Assembly: GCF_003086295.3 (NCBI RefSeq)
Contig: NC_092054.1
Coordinates: forward strand, 34,068,393 to 34,132,392
Direction: 5' to 3'
DNA: 64,000 nt
From: Arachis hypogaea
Lineage: Eukaryota > Streptophyta > Magnoliopsida > Fabales > Fabaceae
Position numbers and translations under genes: made by a program. Below the pieces are notes generated by a model. That model was given only the letters and a program-made list of their open reading frames with translations, did not search any database and was not told the origin of the DNA. Each line of letters opens with the position of its first letter. Position 1 is the stretch's first letter. Positions 11,766-22,921 of the stretch are shown here, piece by piece.

Positions 11766-13153
11766 AGTGATGACATTGATGCCATCCTTGGGTTTAGGTA
11801 GGGGTTGAGAAGGAATTTCACTGGAGTTTGAAGGTTGGTTGGTGGAAGCAGGTAATGAATCTATTTAGGAGACGAGAGCTTGTAAAGTGGCATTTAGACC
11901 ATTTAGAGTAGAGTTCAGTGTAGTCTGCATGTCTTGTTGTCCTTGTGCAAGAGAACGAAGCATCTCATCATTTGATGAGGAAGGGGGATAAGTGATCTGA
12001 GGGGCCTGTTGTTGGTTATGCTGGGGTCCTTGTGACTGCCTTAGGTGAGGTGCTCTGTAAGGCTGGGTCTGATTCTACTGTCTGTTGTTGTTATTCCACC
12101 TCTAATTTCCATTGTTGTCTCTACCTCCTCTGTTATAGTTGTCCCTCCAGCCATGGTTGGAAGTATCTCTCCAACCCTGGTTGGAGTTGTCCTGCCATCC
12201 TTGGTTATAGTTTCCACCTTGGTTGTAGTTGCTGCCTTGTTGATTGTATCCTTGATTCGGGCAGTCATAGAAGTTATGAGTAGCTGCCATAGTGTTGTCT
12301 TCTTATTGGAGTTACGGGCACTCATCAGTATAATGACTATAATCAGCACAGATTTCACATACTCTTTGGGGAACTAACTGTTGGCTTTGTTGTGGTGGGG
12401 GAGGCTGAGTTTGTTGTTGATTCAACTGCATCTACTTCAGTAGGTTGGTCATTTCACATATACTCTGTGTAAGAGCAGTAGTTTCACTGCTAGAGGAAAC
12501 CTTTGCAACAGTCTTTGAGTGGCTGTTACTGTGCCTGTGGTTCCTAGTGGACTCAGCTAAGTCGCTGATCAGTTGCCATGCTTCATCTACAGTCTTGTAC
12601 TTTTTCAAAGAACCATTACTAGCACATCTAGTGTAGTTTTATCCCGAGGCTTCATGCCTTGAGTGAAGTAGCTGATCAACACTAACCTGTCAATCATGTG
12701 GTGGGGGCATGCGTCCAGAAGGTTTTTAAAGTGCTCCCAGTACTCATAAAGAGTCTCTGATTCTCCTTGAACAATATAGGAGATCTCTTTTCTCAATCTA
12801 TCTGTAACTTCAGCTGGAAAGTATTTTTCTAGGAATTCTCTCCTGAGCGTATCCCAGTTGGTGACAGTTGCTTCAGGTTGGGAGTAGTACCACTCCCTCG
12901 CCATTCCCGCAAGAGAAAACGGGAAGGCGGTTGACAAAATAGAAGTTTTATTTGCACCATGACGCCTAACAATAGAACAGGCTGTCTAAAAATTCCTGAG
13001 GTGCTTGATGGGCTCCTGAGCAGGTAAGCCATGAAACTTGGGCATCAAGTTGATTAGTGCAGTCTTCAGCTCAAAATCTGCAGCCAGAGTTGGATGATGT
13101 ACTTGATACGGCTGTAGTGTAAAATCTGGAGCTCCAGCTTCCTAGAGAGAAAT
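11766..13153 (-). pseudogene. RE1 gag, middle and C-terminal part
   Basis: From the RE2 junction leftward the minus strand encodes FTLQPYQVHHPTLAADFELK, then PFSLAGMAREWYYSQPEATV, LRREFLEKYFPAEV and GESETLYEYWEHFKNLLDAC (retrotransposon gag domain). It continues into an Asn/Gln/Gly-rich tail (NQGYNQQGSNYNQGGNYNQG) with a CEICADYSHYTDECP zinc-knuckle-like motif. Stops and frameshifts occur near 12605, 12440 and 12310. The N-terminus lies at 27881-28110 on the other side of RE2. Confidence 0.85.
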
Positions 13154-13499
13154 TGATGAGCGGATAATTTATACCCTTTTTGGCATTATTTTTACATAGT
13201 TTTTAGTATGTTTTAGTTACTTTTTATTATATTTTTATTATTTTTTATGCAAAAATTACATTTTTGGACTTTACTATGAGTTTGTGTGTTTTTCTATGAT
13301 TTCAGGTATTTTCTGGCTGAAATTGAGGGACCTGAGCAAAAATCTGATTCAGAGGCTAAAAAATGACTGCAGATGCTGTTGGATTCTGACCCTCCTTCAC
13401 TTGAGGTAGATTTTCTGGAGCTACAAAAGCCCAATTGGCATGCTCTTAATTGTGTTGAAAAGTAGACATTTTGGGCTTTCCAGTAATATATAATAGTTC

Positions 13500-13640
13500 A
13501 TACTTTTCCCGAGATTTGATGGCCCAAACTGGCGTCCAAAGCCAACCTAAAATATCTTGGCGTAAAACGCCCAAACTGGCACCAGAATTGGAGTTAAACA
13601 CCCAAACTGGCACCAAAGCTGGCGTTTAACTCCAGGAACA
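13500..13640 (+). repeat. GGCGTTTAACTCC/GGCGTAAAACGCC palindromes in RE2 U3
   Basis: Several copies of AAACGCC, CTGGCG and GGAGTTAAAC-type half-palindromes lie 120-260 bp upstream of the TATA box. The same motif type is repeated internally at 23990-24190. Confidence 0.7.
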
Positions 13641-13761
13641 GCCTATGCACGTGTAAAGCTCAATGCTCAGCCCAAGCCATACCAAGTGGGCCTCGGAAGT
13701 AGATTTCTGCACTACCTGGACTTAGTTACTCATTTTCTGTAACCCTAGGCTACTAGTTTAG

Positions 13762-13768
13762 TATAAAA
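13762..13768 (+). promoter_or_regulatory. TATA box of RE2 5' LTR
   Basis: TATAAAA in GTTTAGTATAAAAACTAC. It is conserved at 26820-26826 in the 3' LTR and, in inverse, at 49111-49117 in RE3. Confidence 0.6.
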
Positions 13769-14714
13769 ACTACTTTTAGAGATTTATTTTATGTCTTTGG
13801 TTGATCATATGCTATCATAGACTATTTTTACATTTGGAGGCTGGTCTCACGGCCATGCCTAGACCCTTTTCACTTATGTATTTTCTACGGTGGAGTTTCT
13901 ACACCCCATAGATTAAGGTGTGGAGCTCTGTTGTTCTTCATGAATTAATGCAATTACTACTGTTTTTCTATTCAATTCACGCCTACTTCTTCTCCAAGAT
14001 ATTATCTCATACTTAATTTAGTTAAGTCAGAATGAAGGGGTGATCCGTGACAATCACCCAATCTTCGTTACTCGCTTAGCCAAGATTGCGTTCCTGACAA
14101 CCACAAAGCGATCTACATGATGTTCAATGTAGTCATTGGACGACAGCCGGAGTATACTCTCTTGGGTTTCTAATCAATGATTCACATCATCTCTCCTGAC
14201 AACAGAGCATCTGGATCTGAGATTAGAACCTTTGTGGTATAAGCTAGAACCATTGGCAGCATTCCTGAGATCCGGAAAGTCTAAACCTTGTCTGTGGTAT
14301 TCCGAGTAGGATCCGGGAAGGGATGACTATGACAAGCTTCAAACTTGCGAATGCTGGGCACAGTGGCAGTGTGCAAAAGGACAATGGTCTTATTCCGATG
14401 CTAGCGGGAACCGACAGATGATTAGCCATGCGGTGACATCGCATATGGATTTGTTTTCATCCGAGAGGATCATACAGCTTGCCATGGAAAGAGGTAACGC
14501 ATGGTTGGAAGAAGGCAATAGGAAAGCAGAGGTTCAGAAGCAACAAAGCATCTCCATACGCTTATCTGAAATTCCCACCAGTGAATTACATAAGTAACTT
14601 TATTTTATTTTATGTTTTATTTATGTTTTAATTATCAAAACCTCATAACCAATTGAATCCGCCTGACTGAGATTTACAAGGATGACCATAGCTTGCTTCA
14701 AGCTGACAATCTCC

Positions 14715-14725
14715 AGGATCGACCC
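14715..14725 (+). promoter_or_regulatory. U5 motif complementary to tRNA-Asp T-arm (RE2 5' LTR)
   Basis: AGGATCGACCC. The 3' LTR copy (27771-27781) reads GGGATCGACCC, which can pair with GGGTTCGATCCC of plant tRNA-Asp with one bulged base. Role inferred, by analogy with the retroviral primer activation signal. Confidence 0.45.
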
Positions 14726-14832
14726 TTACTCACGTAAGGTTTATTACTTGGACGACCCAGTGCACTTGCTGGTTAGTTACGCGGAGTTGTGAAGAAGTGT
14801 TGAAATCACGATTTCGTCGTGTACCAAGTTTT

Positions 14833-14850
14833 TGGTGCCGTTGCTGGGGA
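14833..14850 (+). other. RE2 primer binding site (tRNA-Asp type, two changes)
   Basis: TGGTGCCGTTGCTGGGGA lies 6 nt after the LTR end. It differs at two positions from TGGCGCCGTTGCCGGGGA, the complement of the plant tRNA-Asp 3' end. Confidence 0.88.
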
Positions 14851-15956
14851 TTGTTCGAGTTTGGACAACTGACGGTTCATCTTATTGCTTAGATTAGGTA
14901 ATTTTATTTTATTTTTATTTTCAAAAAATTCAAAAAAAAATATTTGTTCTTCAGAGTTTTTAAGAATGAATTCTAGAGTTTCAGATGATATGTGAAGCCT
15001 GGCTGGCTGCTAAGCCATGTCTAATCTTTTGGACTGAGGCTTCCACTTATCATTGCAAGAGCCTTTGGATTCCCATCTAATTGGCTGTTGTATGTCTAAT
15101 TTGTATGCTGAAGCTTGGCTGGCCATTTGGCCATGTCTAATCTTTTGGACCGAAGCTTTCACATAAAGCTTAGCTGGCTATTTAGCCATGTCTAAATTTT
15201 TGGACCGAAACTTTAGACTAACATTGCATGATTCCTGGAATTCTTATTAAAAATTTTGAATTTCTTATTTTTCTCTTTCCAAATTATTTTCGAAAAATCC
15301 AAAAAAAAATTTAATAAAATCATAAAAACCAAAAATTTTATGTTTCTTGTTTGAGTCTTGTGTCAAATTTTAAGTTTGGTGTCAATTGCATCTTTTTAAT
15401 CTTTCTTTAAATTTTTGAAAACTCATGCATGGTGTTCTTCATGGTCTTCAAGTTATTCTTGATGATTGCCTTTGTTTAATCTTGTGATTTTCTTGTTTTG
15501 TGTTTGTTGTTGTTTTTCATATGTATTTTCAATTTGTTAGTGTCTATAGATTAAAAATTTCTAAGTTTGGTGTCTAGCATGTTTTCCTTTTCTTAAAAAT
15601 TTTCAAAAACATGTTCTTGGTGTTCATCATGATCTTCAAAGTGTTCTTGGTGTTCATCTTGACATTCGAAGTGTTCTTGCAAGCATTAGTTATTTTGATT
15701 TTAATTTCTTATGTCTTGTGTCTGTTTGTTGTTTTTCTCTTTCCTCATTAATTTCAAAAAAATAAAAAAATATATCTTTTCCTTAAATTGCTCATAATTT
15801 TCGAAATTTTAGATTGATTTAGTCATAAAATTTTAAAATTTAGTTGTTTCTTGTTAATCAAGTCAAAATTTCAAATAAAAGATTCTATGTTTTTTAAATC
15901 CTTTTCAAAAATCAAATCTTTTTTATTTTTTTTACATTTTCAAAAACTTTAAAAAT
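14851..15956 (+). other. RE2 5' leader
   Basis: Untranslated AT-rich leader with three related 50-60 bp units (14995-15232), AAGTTTGGTGT at about 15372 and 15563, and TTTTCGAAA-type palindromes. Relative to RE7, the leader end and the first third of gag are missing: the gag frame starts mid-domain at about 15965. Confidence 0.7.
14995..15232 (+). repeat. Leader repeat: three GAAGC-TGGCTGG-GCCATGTCTAAT units
   Basis: Each unit has the order GAAGCYTGGCTGGC, GCCATGTCTAAT, TTTTGGACYGA, GGCTTCC/GCTTTC, whose ends can pair (GAAGC with GCTTC). The same triplet occurs just after the primer site of RE7 (58290-58515). Confidence 0.75.
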
Positions 15957-17581
15957 TTGATTTTCATAAGTATATTCTATGATGGTCTGTCTGAATTGTC
16001 CAAGATGTCATTGGATCACTCTGCTGGTGGATCTCTTCATCTGAAGAAGATACCTGCAGAAGCCCAGGAACTTATTGAAATGGTTGCAAATAACCAGTTC
16101 ATGTACACTTCTAAAAGAAATCCTGTGAATAGTGGGACAACTCAGAAGAAAGAAGTTCTGGAGATTGATACTCTAAATGCCATATTGGCTCAGAATAAAA
16201 TATTGACTCAGCAAGTCAATATGATTTCTCAGAGTCTGTCTAGAATGCAAGCTGCATCAGGCAGTACTAAGGAAGCTTCCTCTGAAGAAGAAGCCTATGA
16301 CCTTGAGAACCTTGGAATGGAAGAGGTGAATTACATGGGAGAATCCTATGGAAACACCTATAATCCTTCATAGAGGAATCATCCAAATTTCTCATGGAAG
16401 GATCAACAGAAGCCTAATCAAGGCTTCAGTAACAATAATGGTGGGAGAAATAGGTTTGGCAATAACAAACCTTTTTCATCATCTTCTCAGCAACAGACAG
16501 AGAATTCTAAGCAAAGCCACTCTGACTTAGCAACTGTAGTCTCTGATCTATCTAAGACCACTCTCAGTTTTATGACTGAAGCAAGGTCCTCCATTAGAAA
16601 TTTGGAGGCACAAGTGGGTCAGCTGAGTAAAAGAGTTATTAAACTCCCTCCTAGTACTCTCCCAAGCAATACAGAAGAGAATCCAAAAAGAGAGTGCAAG
16701 GCAATAAACACGTCCAACATGGCCGAACCTGTAGAGGAGGGAAAGGCAGTGATTTCCAGTGAGGAAGACCTCAATGGACATCCACTGGCCTCCAAGGAGT
16801 TCTCTAATAAGTAACCAAAGGAATCTGAGGCTCATACAGAGACCATAGAGATTCCACTAAACTTACTGTTGCCATTCATAAGCTCTGATGAATGTTCTTC
16901 CTTTGAAGAGGATGGAGATATTATTGAAGAGCAAGTTGCTCAATATCTAGGAGCAATCATGAAGTTGAATGCCAAGCTATTTGGTAATGAGACTTGGGAG
17001 GATGAACCCCCATTGCTCATCAATGAACTAAATGATCCGGTTCAACTGAAATTACCTCAGAAGAAACAGGATCCTGGAAAGTTCTTAATACCTTGTACCA
17101 TAGGCACCATGACCTTTGAGAAGGCTCTGTGTGGCCTGGGGTCAGGGATAAACCTCATGCCCCTCTCTGTAATGGAGAAACTAGGGATCTTTGAGGTACA
17201 AGCTGTTAAAATCTCACTGGAGATGGCAGACAATTCAAGGAAATAGGCTTATGGACCTGTAGAGGATGTCTTAGTGAAGGTTGAAGGCTATTACATCCCT
17301 GCTGACTTCATAATCCTAGACACTGGGAAGGATGAAGATGATTCCATCATCCTTGGAAGACCCTTCCTAGCCACAGCAAGAGCTGTGATTGATGTGGACA
17401 GAGGAGAGCTAGTCCTTCAATTGAATGAGGACTACCTTGTGTTTAAGGTTCAAGGATCTTCTTCTGCAACCATGGAGAGGAAGCATGAAAAGCTTCTCTC
17501 AATACAGAGTCAAACAAAGCCCCCACACTCAACTTCTTAGTTTGGTGTTGGGAGGCCACCAGTAAGCTCTGAGTCTCTGTG
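15957..17581 (+). pseudogene. RE2 gag-protease, 5'-truncated, upstream copy
   Basis: One reading frame with four in-frame stops (near 16371, 16812, 17244, 17538) runs from FYDGLSELSKMSLDHSAGG through QNKILTQQVNMISQSL, a WKDQQKPNQGF Asn/Gly-rich stretch and RNLEAQVGQLSKRV to the protease-like PGKFLIPCTIGTMTFEKALC. The active-site motif reads CGLGSG, where the downstream copy has CDLGSG, so the catalytic Asp is lost. The gag N-terminal capsid part is absent. It ends TGA at about 17581. Confidence 0.85.
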
Positions 17582-17861
17582 AAGCTCTCTAAGAGCTTCA
17601 TGGTCAAGCTATTAACATTAAAGAAGCGCTTGTTGGGAGGCAACCCAATATTATTTAATTATATTCACTTATTTTCCATTGTTATTTTATGTTTTCTTTA
17701 GGTTGATGATCATATGAAGTCACAAAAACAAATGAAAAATAAAAAACAGAATGAAAAACAGCATCAAAAATAGCACACCCTGGAGGACAGGCTTACTAGC
17801 GTTTAAACGCCAGTAAGGATAGCAGAATGGGCGTTTAACGCCAGAAAGGGCTGTCTGGCAT
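16731..17861 (+). repeat. 1.13-kb direct duplication, copy A
   Basis: From GTAGAGGAGGGAAAGGCAGT to GGGCTGTCTGGCAT this is the same sequence as 22922-24053, with few substitutions. Copy A stops exactly where CACTA1 sequence begins; copy B starts exactly where CACTA1 ends. See findings. Confidence 0.92.
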
Positions 17862-18275
17862 ATTTAAAGTTGTGTTATTCAAGTGTGAGTGGTTTATTGC
17901 TGAGGAAGATGATTATGGTCTGACATACGTTCTTTTCAACAAAAGATGTTACCAAGACGAACCATTTGTGTTGGCAAGCCAAGCACACCAGTGCTTTTAT
18001 GTGAAAGATCCATATATTCCCCAAAAGCATTATGTGATGAAAACGGTTCCAAGAGACTTGTTTAACATTGGGGTCCAATTACAGTTTGACCCTAACATAA
18101 GAGAGCCACATGAATCGGCAAATAGTCCGATACCCTTGATGATATTGGCGATGTAGACTTGGTTAGACAGGGTGTGCGACCCACTATTGTTGATGTGACA
18201 CCGAACAAGATCAAACCTAACCACAAAGAAATAGAGTCTGATGATTTTGACAGTGAAGCTGAAATTGAGGTAGTA
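17862..18275 (+). pseudogene. CACTA1 TnpD-like transposase, C-terminal fragment
   Basis: The frame opens at the junction with FKVVLFKCEWF and continues DEPFVLASQAHQCFYVKDP and VPRDLFNIGVQLQFD, typical of the C-terminal DUF4216 region of plant CACTA TNP2-type transposases. A frameshift near 18125 moves the last part (DIGDVDLVRQGVRPTIVDVT, ending in an acidic tail) into another frame. The catalytic domain is absent. Confidence 0.82.
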
Positions 18276-18595
18276 CAAAAATTGTCCATGATGCTTTATT
18301 TGTTCATGATGCTTTATATGTGGCTGCCATATGATTTATTTGTACAAAAATTGATATGACAATAGTGGTCCATAGCCCTCTTAAAATATGTGGCTGTCAT
18401 ATAATTTATTTATCCATCAAGCTTTATTTGTTCATACTTTATTTGTTCCTGAAATCTCAATGTTTGTTTACTTTATTATGTGGCTGCCGTATGATAATGC
18501 ATATGTCTATTTCTTTATTAGTTTTGATGCTTTATTTTTCTCTCTTCATGCAATTTAATTATGTTGATGCTTTATTTGACATTTTTTAATACAGG
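18276..18595 (+). other. Spacer between TnpD- and TnpA-like genes
   Basis: T-rich DNA with repeated GATGCTTTATTTGTTCATGA, ATGTGGCTGCCATATGAT-like units. No coding signal. Confidence 0.5.
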
Positions 18596-20851
18596 ATGAA
18601 CAATGAAGGAAATCCCAAAAGAAAAAGGTTAAGTACCCTATCACAAATAGAGTCACAAAGAAGTCCCTTGAAGATGAGGAGTCCAGTAAAAAATTCAGGA
18701 AAAATACAATTCACAAGTGCTTATGCATTGCTAAAACAATTTCAAATCAAAAGGGAGCATGTTTTAGCTGCATGTGGGGATAGTAGTAAACATGAGACAA
18801 TGAAAAAGGGAAAGATGCCGAAAAAGAAGCTGACAAGAGTTGACGATGAAGGTCAAAGCAAAATGGCAACCAAGAAGATAACAAACATGAAAGATCGTGA
18901 AGATCAAATCAAGATGCCAACAAAGAACTGCAATGAAGAAAATCATCTAGTCAAGATGAAAGCCAATGAAATTGAGGGTCAAAGTGGGAAGAAGCCGTCT
19001 AAGAAGAAGGTGCCAATGAAGAAATCAAAGGTGGAAGATGATAAAACCAAGATGAATACCAATGACGCTGATGGTCAAAGCAAGAAGCCAACCAATAAGA
19101 AGATGCTGATGAAGAAATCGAATGAAGAAGATGCCAATGAAGAAGAACATAAGATTGAGTCTCTTATCCCAGCTATGACTTTGGATGAATTCTTCGAAAA
19201 ATATGGGATATCGTTGGATGAAAATGATGAAGAATATGAATATGATTATGATGATCACAATCCAAGTGTTGGTGATAGTAGTGATAGTCAACTCGGTAAT
19301 TCCTTTATCCTTTTTTTTTCAATAGCAAATAGTGAAAGACATCAACCTAACTCTTGTATTTAGTTGATTACTCTTTTATTTACTTTAATAGTATTCTTGT
19401 TAATATTCTCTAGTAATGACATTGGAAATAGGTACCAAAAAGAAAAAAGTTCGTGGTCCCACCCAACTCAAGCATATTCATGCTATGGAGACACAGATAG
19501 AGTTAACATGGTGCAACGACAGACCTATAGGCCCAACAAAGACACAGGTTCAATTGTTTAGTCGATTTTTAGGTACACTTGCAAGAAACTCTAATTTGGT
19601 CACGTTATTATATACTAGTTGGCAAGCTGTGTCAAGTGAGACTAAAACTTCAATGTTGGATTATGCAAAGGTAACTAGACCATTCTCCTTTTTAAATTGT
19701 TTACAATTAGGCTTAGCATTGTACGGTAAAATAACATAATTCACTGTTTATTCATAGTCTAAATATAAAATTCCAAGTGATGCTGAGCCTTGGGTGATAG
19801 ATACCATTGGAGAGTCATAGAAGCAATTTAAGAAACGCATAAAAAAATATCACTATACACCATACAGCTCATTCAGAGAGATGATGAAAAATCATCCGAT
19901 TACCGTACCTGAACTGTATTTTAGAAAATTAGTTCAATTTTGGAGTCTTGATATCATCAAAGTAAGTTATTTTCACAACTTTCTTGGCTTTATTAATGGT
20001 ATCGTGTATTTAACTAACTTAATGTATTTTTACATTACAACAATATGTAGGTTATTTCTGACAAAAATCGTGAAAATAGATCCAAACAAAAATGGAATCA
20101 TCGAATGGGTCTAGTTAGTTTTGAATTAGTACGAGCTGAATTGGTATTATATTTGTGCTTCGCATTTAAGTATCTTTGCATCTTTCATGTCATCTGTGCT
20201 GACTTCGAGTAATCTTTGTGGTTTCTTTGTAGCGTACAAAAAAAGAGGGCAATAAAGATCTATCACAGTCTGAGATGTTTGTTGTAACTCGTACTAACAA
20301 GAAAGGAGAGACTGATTCGGGAACACAAGAGACGATTGTGAGTTGTTTAGTTTCGTAGAAATGTACACTAAAAGAAATGTGTAAATCATTTTTTATATTT
20401 TTAGCATATACGCACATGAACTTATTTCAATTTTCCTTCTATGTAATAGGATCATCTTCAAAATTTGAAGCAAGATGGATACAGTGATGATGAAGCGCTT
20501 CAAACGGTTTTTGGAAAGGAGAGACATGGTAGAGTTCGTTTCTATGGTCGATCAGTCACAAAATTCTCTCTTAAAAAGGATAAGCAAATCCGACAAATGC
20601 AATAACAACATGCTGAAGTGGTTTCAACTATGGAGAAAAATCAAAATAACTTAACTTCCAAGTTGGATGGTTTAACGAGCTTGATCAAAACGGTGTTGCA
20701 ACAAGTTAATCCTGGTATGAGTGCGGAACAAGTGCAAGTAATGATAGAAGCTGCCCAACAATCTCCGCCTGATGCAAGTAGTGTACCAAATGATGCGAGG
20801 CGAAGCATTCCTCCTTCACTGGGATCGAACCATGTGTCAAAAGATATGGAA
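18596..20851 (+). pseudogene. CACTA1 TnpA-like accessory transposase gene (Transposase_24 type)
   Basis: Six exons with GT/AG borders keep phase: 18596-19295, 19414-19670, 19758-19961, 20051-20143, 20233-20337, 20450-20851. Exon 1 starts MNNEGNPKRKRLSTLSQIES and is very rich in Lys (repeated SKKPTNKKMLMKK units), ending with an acidic stretch. Exons 2-6 encode VRGPTQLKHIHAMETQIELT, LYTSWQAVSSETKTSMLDYA, KQKWNHRMGLVSFELVRAEL, LSQSEMFVVTRTNKKGE and EALQTVFGKERHGRVRFYG, typical of plant En/Spm TnpA-like proteins that bind subterminal repeats. In-frame TAG at 19818 and TAA at 20603 inactivate it. A further downstream exon may exist. Confidence 0.85.
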
Positions 20852-21860
20852 GTAAGTACTGTCAAAATTAGTAGTTAAATTAATGGTGGCTGATTGCTTA
20901 ATAGTGGGTGATTGCTGTTGATGTTAATTTTATTGTTGATTTTATTCGCTAATTGGCTCCATGAGTACATATTAAATAGAAGGGTAAGAAACTAATTACG
21001 AACTAAGATGCATAACCTACCATTGTTTCTCTTTAGAAGGTATAGAAAAATAGATAAAGCAATAATAATACATGAAGGTGAAGTGGTAGCAATCAGCATT
21101 GAATTAGTACTCAGTAATATATAGCAATCAGCATTATTATTATTTTAAAATTTACTTTGTCTATTGATTTCACACTCGATCTGGTTTTTCTGTTTCGCTG
21201 GTGTTGATTACTTGATTTGTTTGATGGGTTGGAAGCTAATAATAGTATTTCGGTATTACCTTATTTTTTAAGCTTCTATTTTGGTTGTGGTTGTTTCTTT
21301 GTGCTGGATTTTTTTCAGTTTTAAGCGACTTCAACAGGGGAGTTGAAGTTCCACTCAAAGATAGATTAAAAACAAATAAACATTACCAAATGGCTCAAAA
21401 CCACATGCAAATACTCCTTGTTATTTAGTTGTTGAAATTTTCATATTGATTGACTTACTTAACTTGTACTCCATATTCATTACTCAACTGCACTGCATGT
21501 GCATCATCAAAAATATTTTTGTTCTGTTCTAACTTCTTTATTTCTTTTGCTAGTAGGAGGACATGATGTGAAGAAAATATGTTCTATACAAATATAAGAT
21601 GGGATGGGTCTTATAATGATTTTGGTTATCTAAATGTATTATTTTGATGTGTTCTTTACATTTTGATAAGAGACTTTATCCGATAATACATGTAATGGAT
21701 AAATTACACCCTATTTTGATTAGTGTTGTAATGGATATCTACTTTTTAATGAAACTTTTAGGATTTACATTTATTGAATTTCTCATTCTTAGATTTATTT
21801 TGTGATTATCATCATTTTGGAATGTGATTATGCTTCAAAAAAAATTCATAAAATAAAACA
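20852..21860 (+). other. CACTA1 3' intron/UTR region
   Basis: AT-rich, no clear exon or repeat. Probably the last intron and 3' UTR of the TnpA-like gene. Confidence 0.4.
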
Positions 21861-22915
21861 GGTTACCATAGATAACTTATGGCCACGATTTTAAGGAGGG
21901 GTGACCATAGATAAGCTATGGCCACGGTGAAAACAGTGACTATAGATAAGGCTATGGTCATGGTTTTAAGGCGGGGTGACCATAGACACTATGGTCACGG
22001 CAAAAAACCGTGACCATAGATAAGGCTATGGTCACGGTTTAAGGAGGGGTGACCATAGGGGCTATGGTCACGGCTAAAACCGTGACCATAGATAAGGCTA
22101 TGGTCACGGTTTTTAGGTGGGGTGACCATAGAGGCTATGGTCATGGTTTTTGGTGGAGTGACCATAGAGGCTATGGTCACGGCCAAAACCGTGACCATAG
22201 ATAAGGCTATGGTCACGGTTTTGGGAAGGAGTGACCATAGAGGCTATGGTCACGGTCAAAACCGTGACCATAGATATGGCTATGGTCATGGCCAAAACCG
22301 TGACCATAGATAAGGCTATGGTCACTGTTTTGGAAAGGGGTGACTATAGAGGCTATGGTCACGGTCAAAACCGTGACCATAGATATGGCTATGGTCACGG
22401 TTTTTGGTGGAGTGACCATAGAGGCTATGGTCACGGCCAAAACCGTGACCATAGATAAGGCTATGGTCATGGTTTTGGGAAGGGGTGACCATAGAGGCTA
22501 TGGTCACGGTTTTGGGTGGAGTGACCATAGAGGCTATGGTCACGGCCAAAACCGTGACCATAGCCTTATCTATGGTCACGGTTTTGGGAAGGGGTGACTA
22601 TAGAGGCTATGGTCACGGCCAAAACCGTGACCATAGATAGGCTATGGTTATGGTTTTATCGCGTGACCATAGATTAACCTATGGTCACGGTAAAAAAACG
22701 TGGCCTAAAGTGCCAGAATTTGAATATTACAACCGTGACCATAGAAACCATGACCATAGATAAAAAAACGATGACCATAGGTCTATGGCCACGAGAGAAT
22801 AGGCCACGGCAGAAAAACCGTGACCATAGGTCAAAAACCGTGACCATAGACCTATGGTCACCCTTTTCACTAGCTATGGTCACGGTTTTTCACCGTGACC
22901 ATAGACCTTTTTTTT
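21861..22915. repeat. CACTA1 subterminal repeat array, CTATGGTCACGG
   Basis: Several dozen copies of CTATGGTCACGG and its complement CCGTGACCATAG alternate in orientation. They are separated by short spacers such as TTTTGGTGGAG, CCAAAA and ATAAGG. CACTA elements have such arrays at their ends as binding sites for TnpA. Open frames across it (repeating MVTV, GHGQNRDHR and similar) are artefacts. Adjacent inverted units can fold into many hairpins. Confidence 0.92.
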
Positions 22916-22921
22916 GTATTG

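Larger units (their letters stand above)
13154..14826 (+). repeat. RE2 5' LTR
   Basis: 1673 bp, TGATGAGCGG...CGTGTACCA. It aligns along its length with 26250-27880. TATA-like element at 13762. U5 motif AGGATCGACCC at 14715. Confidence 0.92.
17862..22921 (+). mobile_element. CACTA1: En/Spm-like DNA transposon, 5'-truncated
   Basis: It holds the C-terminal end of a TnpD-like transposase, a six-exon TnpA-like gene, about 1 kb of subterminal repeats and a terminal sequence ending TTTTTTTGTATTG, a slightly mutated form of the CACTA inverted repeat end (TTGTAGTG). The 5' terminal repeat and most of TnpD are missing; the left edge joins RE2 gag DNA directly. Both genes are broken by stops, so it is not autonomous. 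Confidence 0.85.

Noticed and set aside
12041..12358. 105-codon ORF with TTITEEVETTMEIRGG as a separate gene
   Set aside because: It is an alternative frame of the Asn/Gly-rich gag tail of RE1.
18764..19291. Minus-strand hydrophobic ORFs (60 and 88 codons)
   Set aside because: They are antisense to the Lys/Asp-rich exon 1 of the TnpA-like gene, whose codons read as Phe/Ile/Leu on the other strand.
21995..22597. Several 60-90 codon open frames on both strands with repeating MVTV/GHGQNRDHR peptides
   Set aside because: They are translations of the CTATGGTCACGG subterminal repeats of CACTA1 in every frame; no codon-level signal.
21861..22915. Regularly spaced short repeats suggestive of a CRISPR array
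   Set aside because: Units alternate in orientation, spacers are repetitive and very short, there are no cas genes, and the context is a plant CACTA transposon end.
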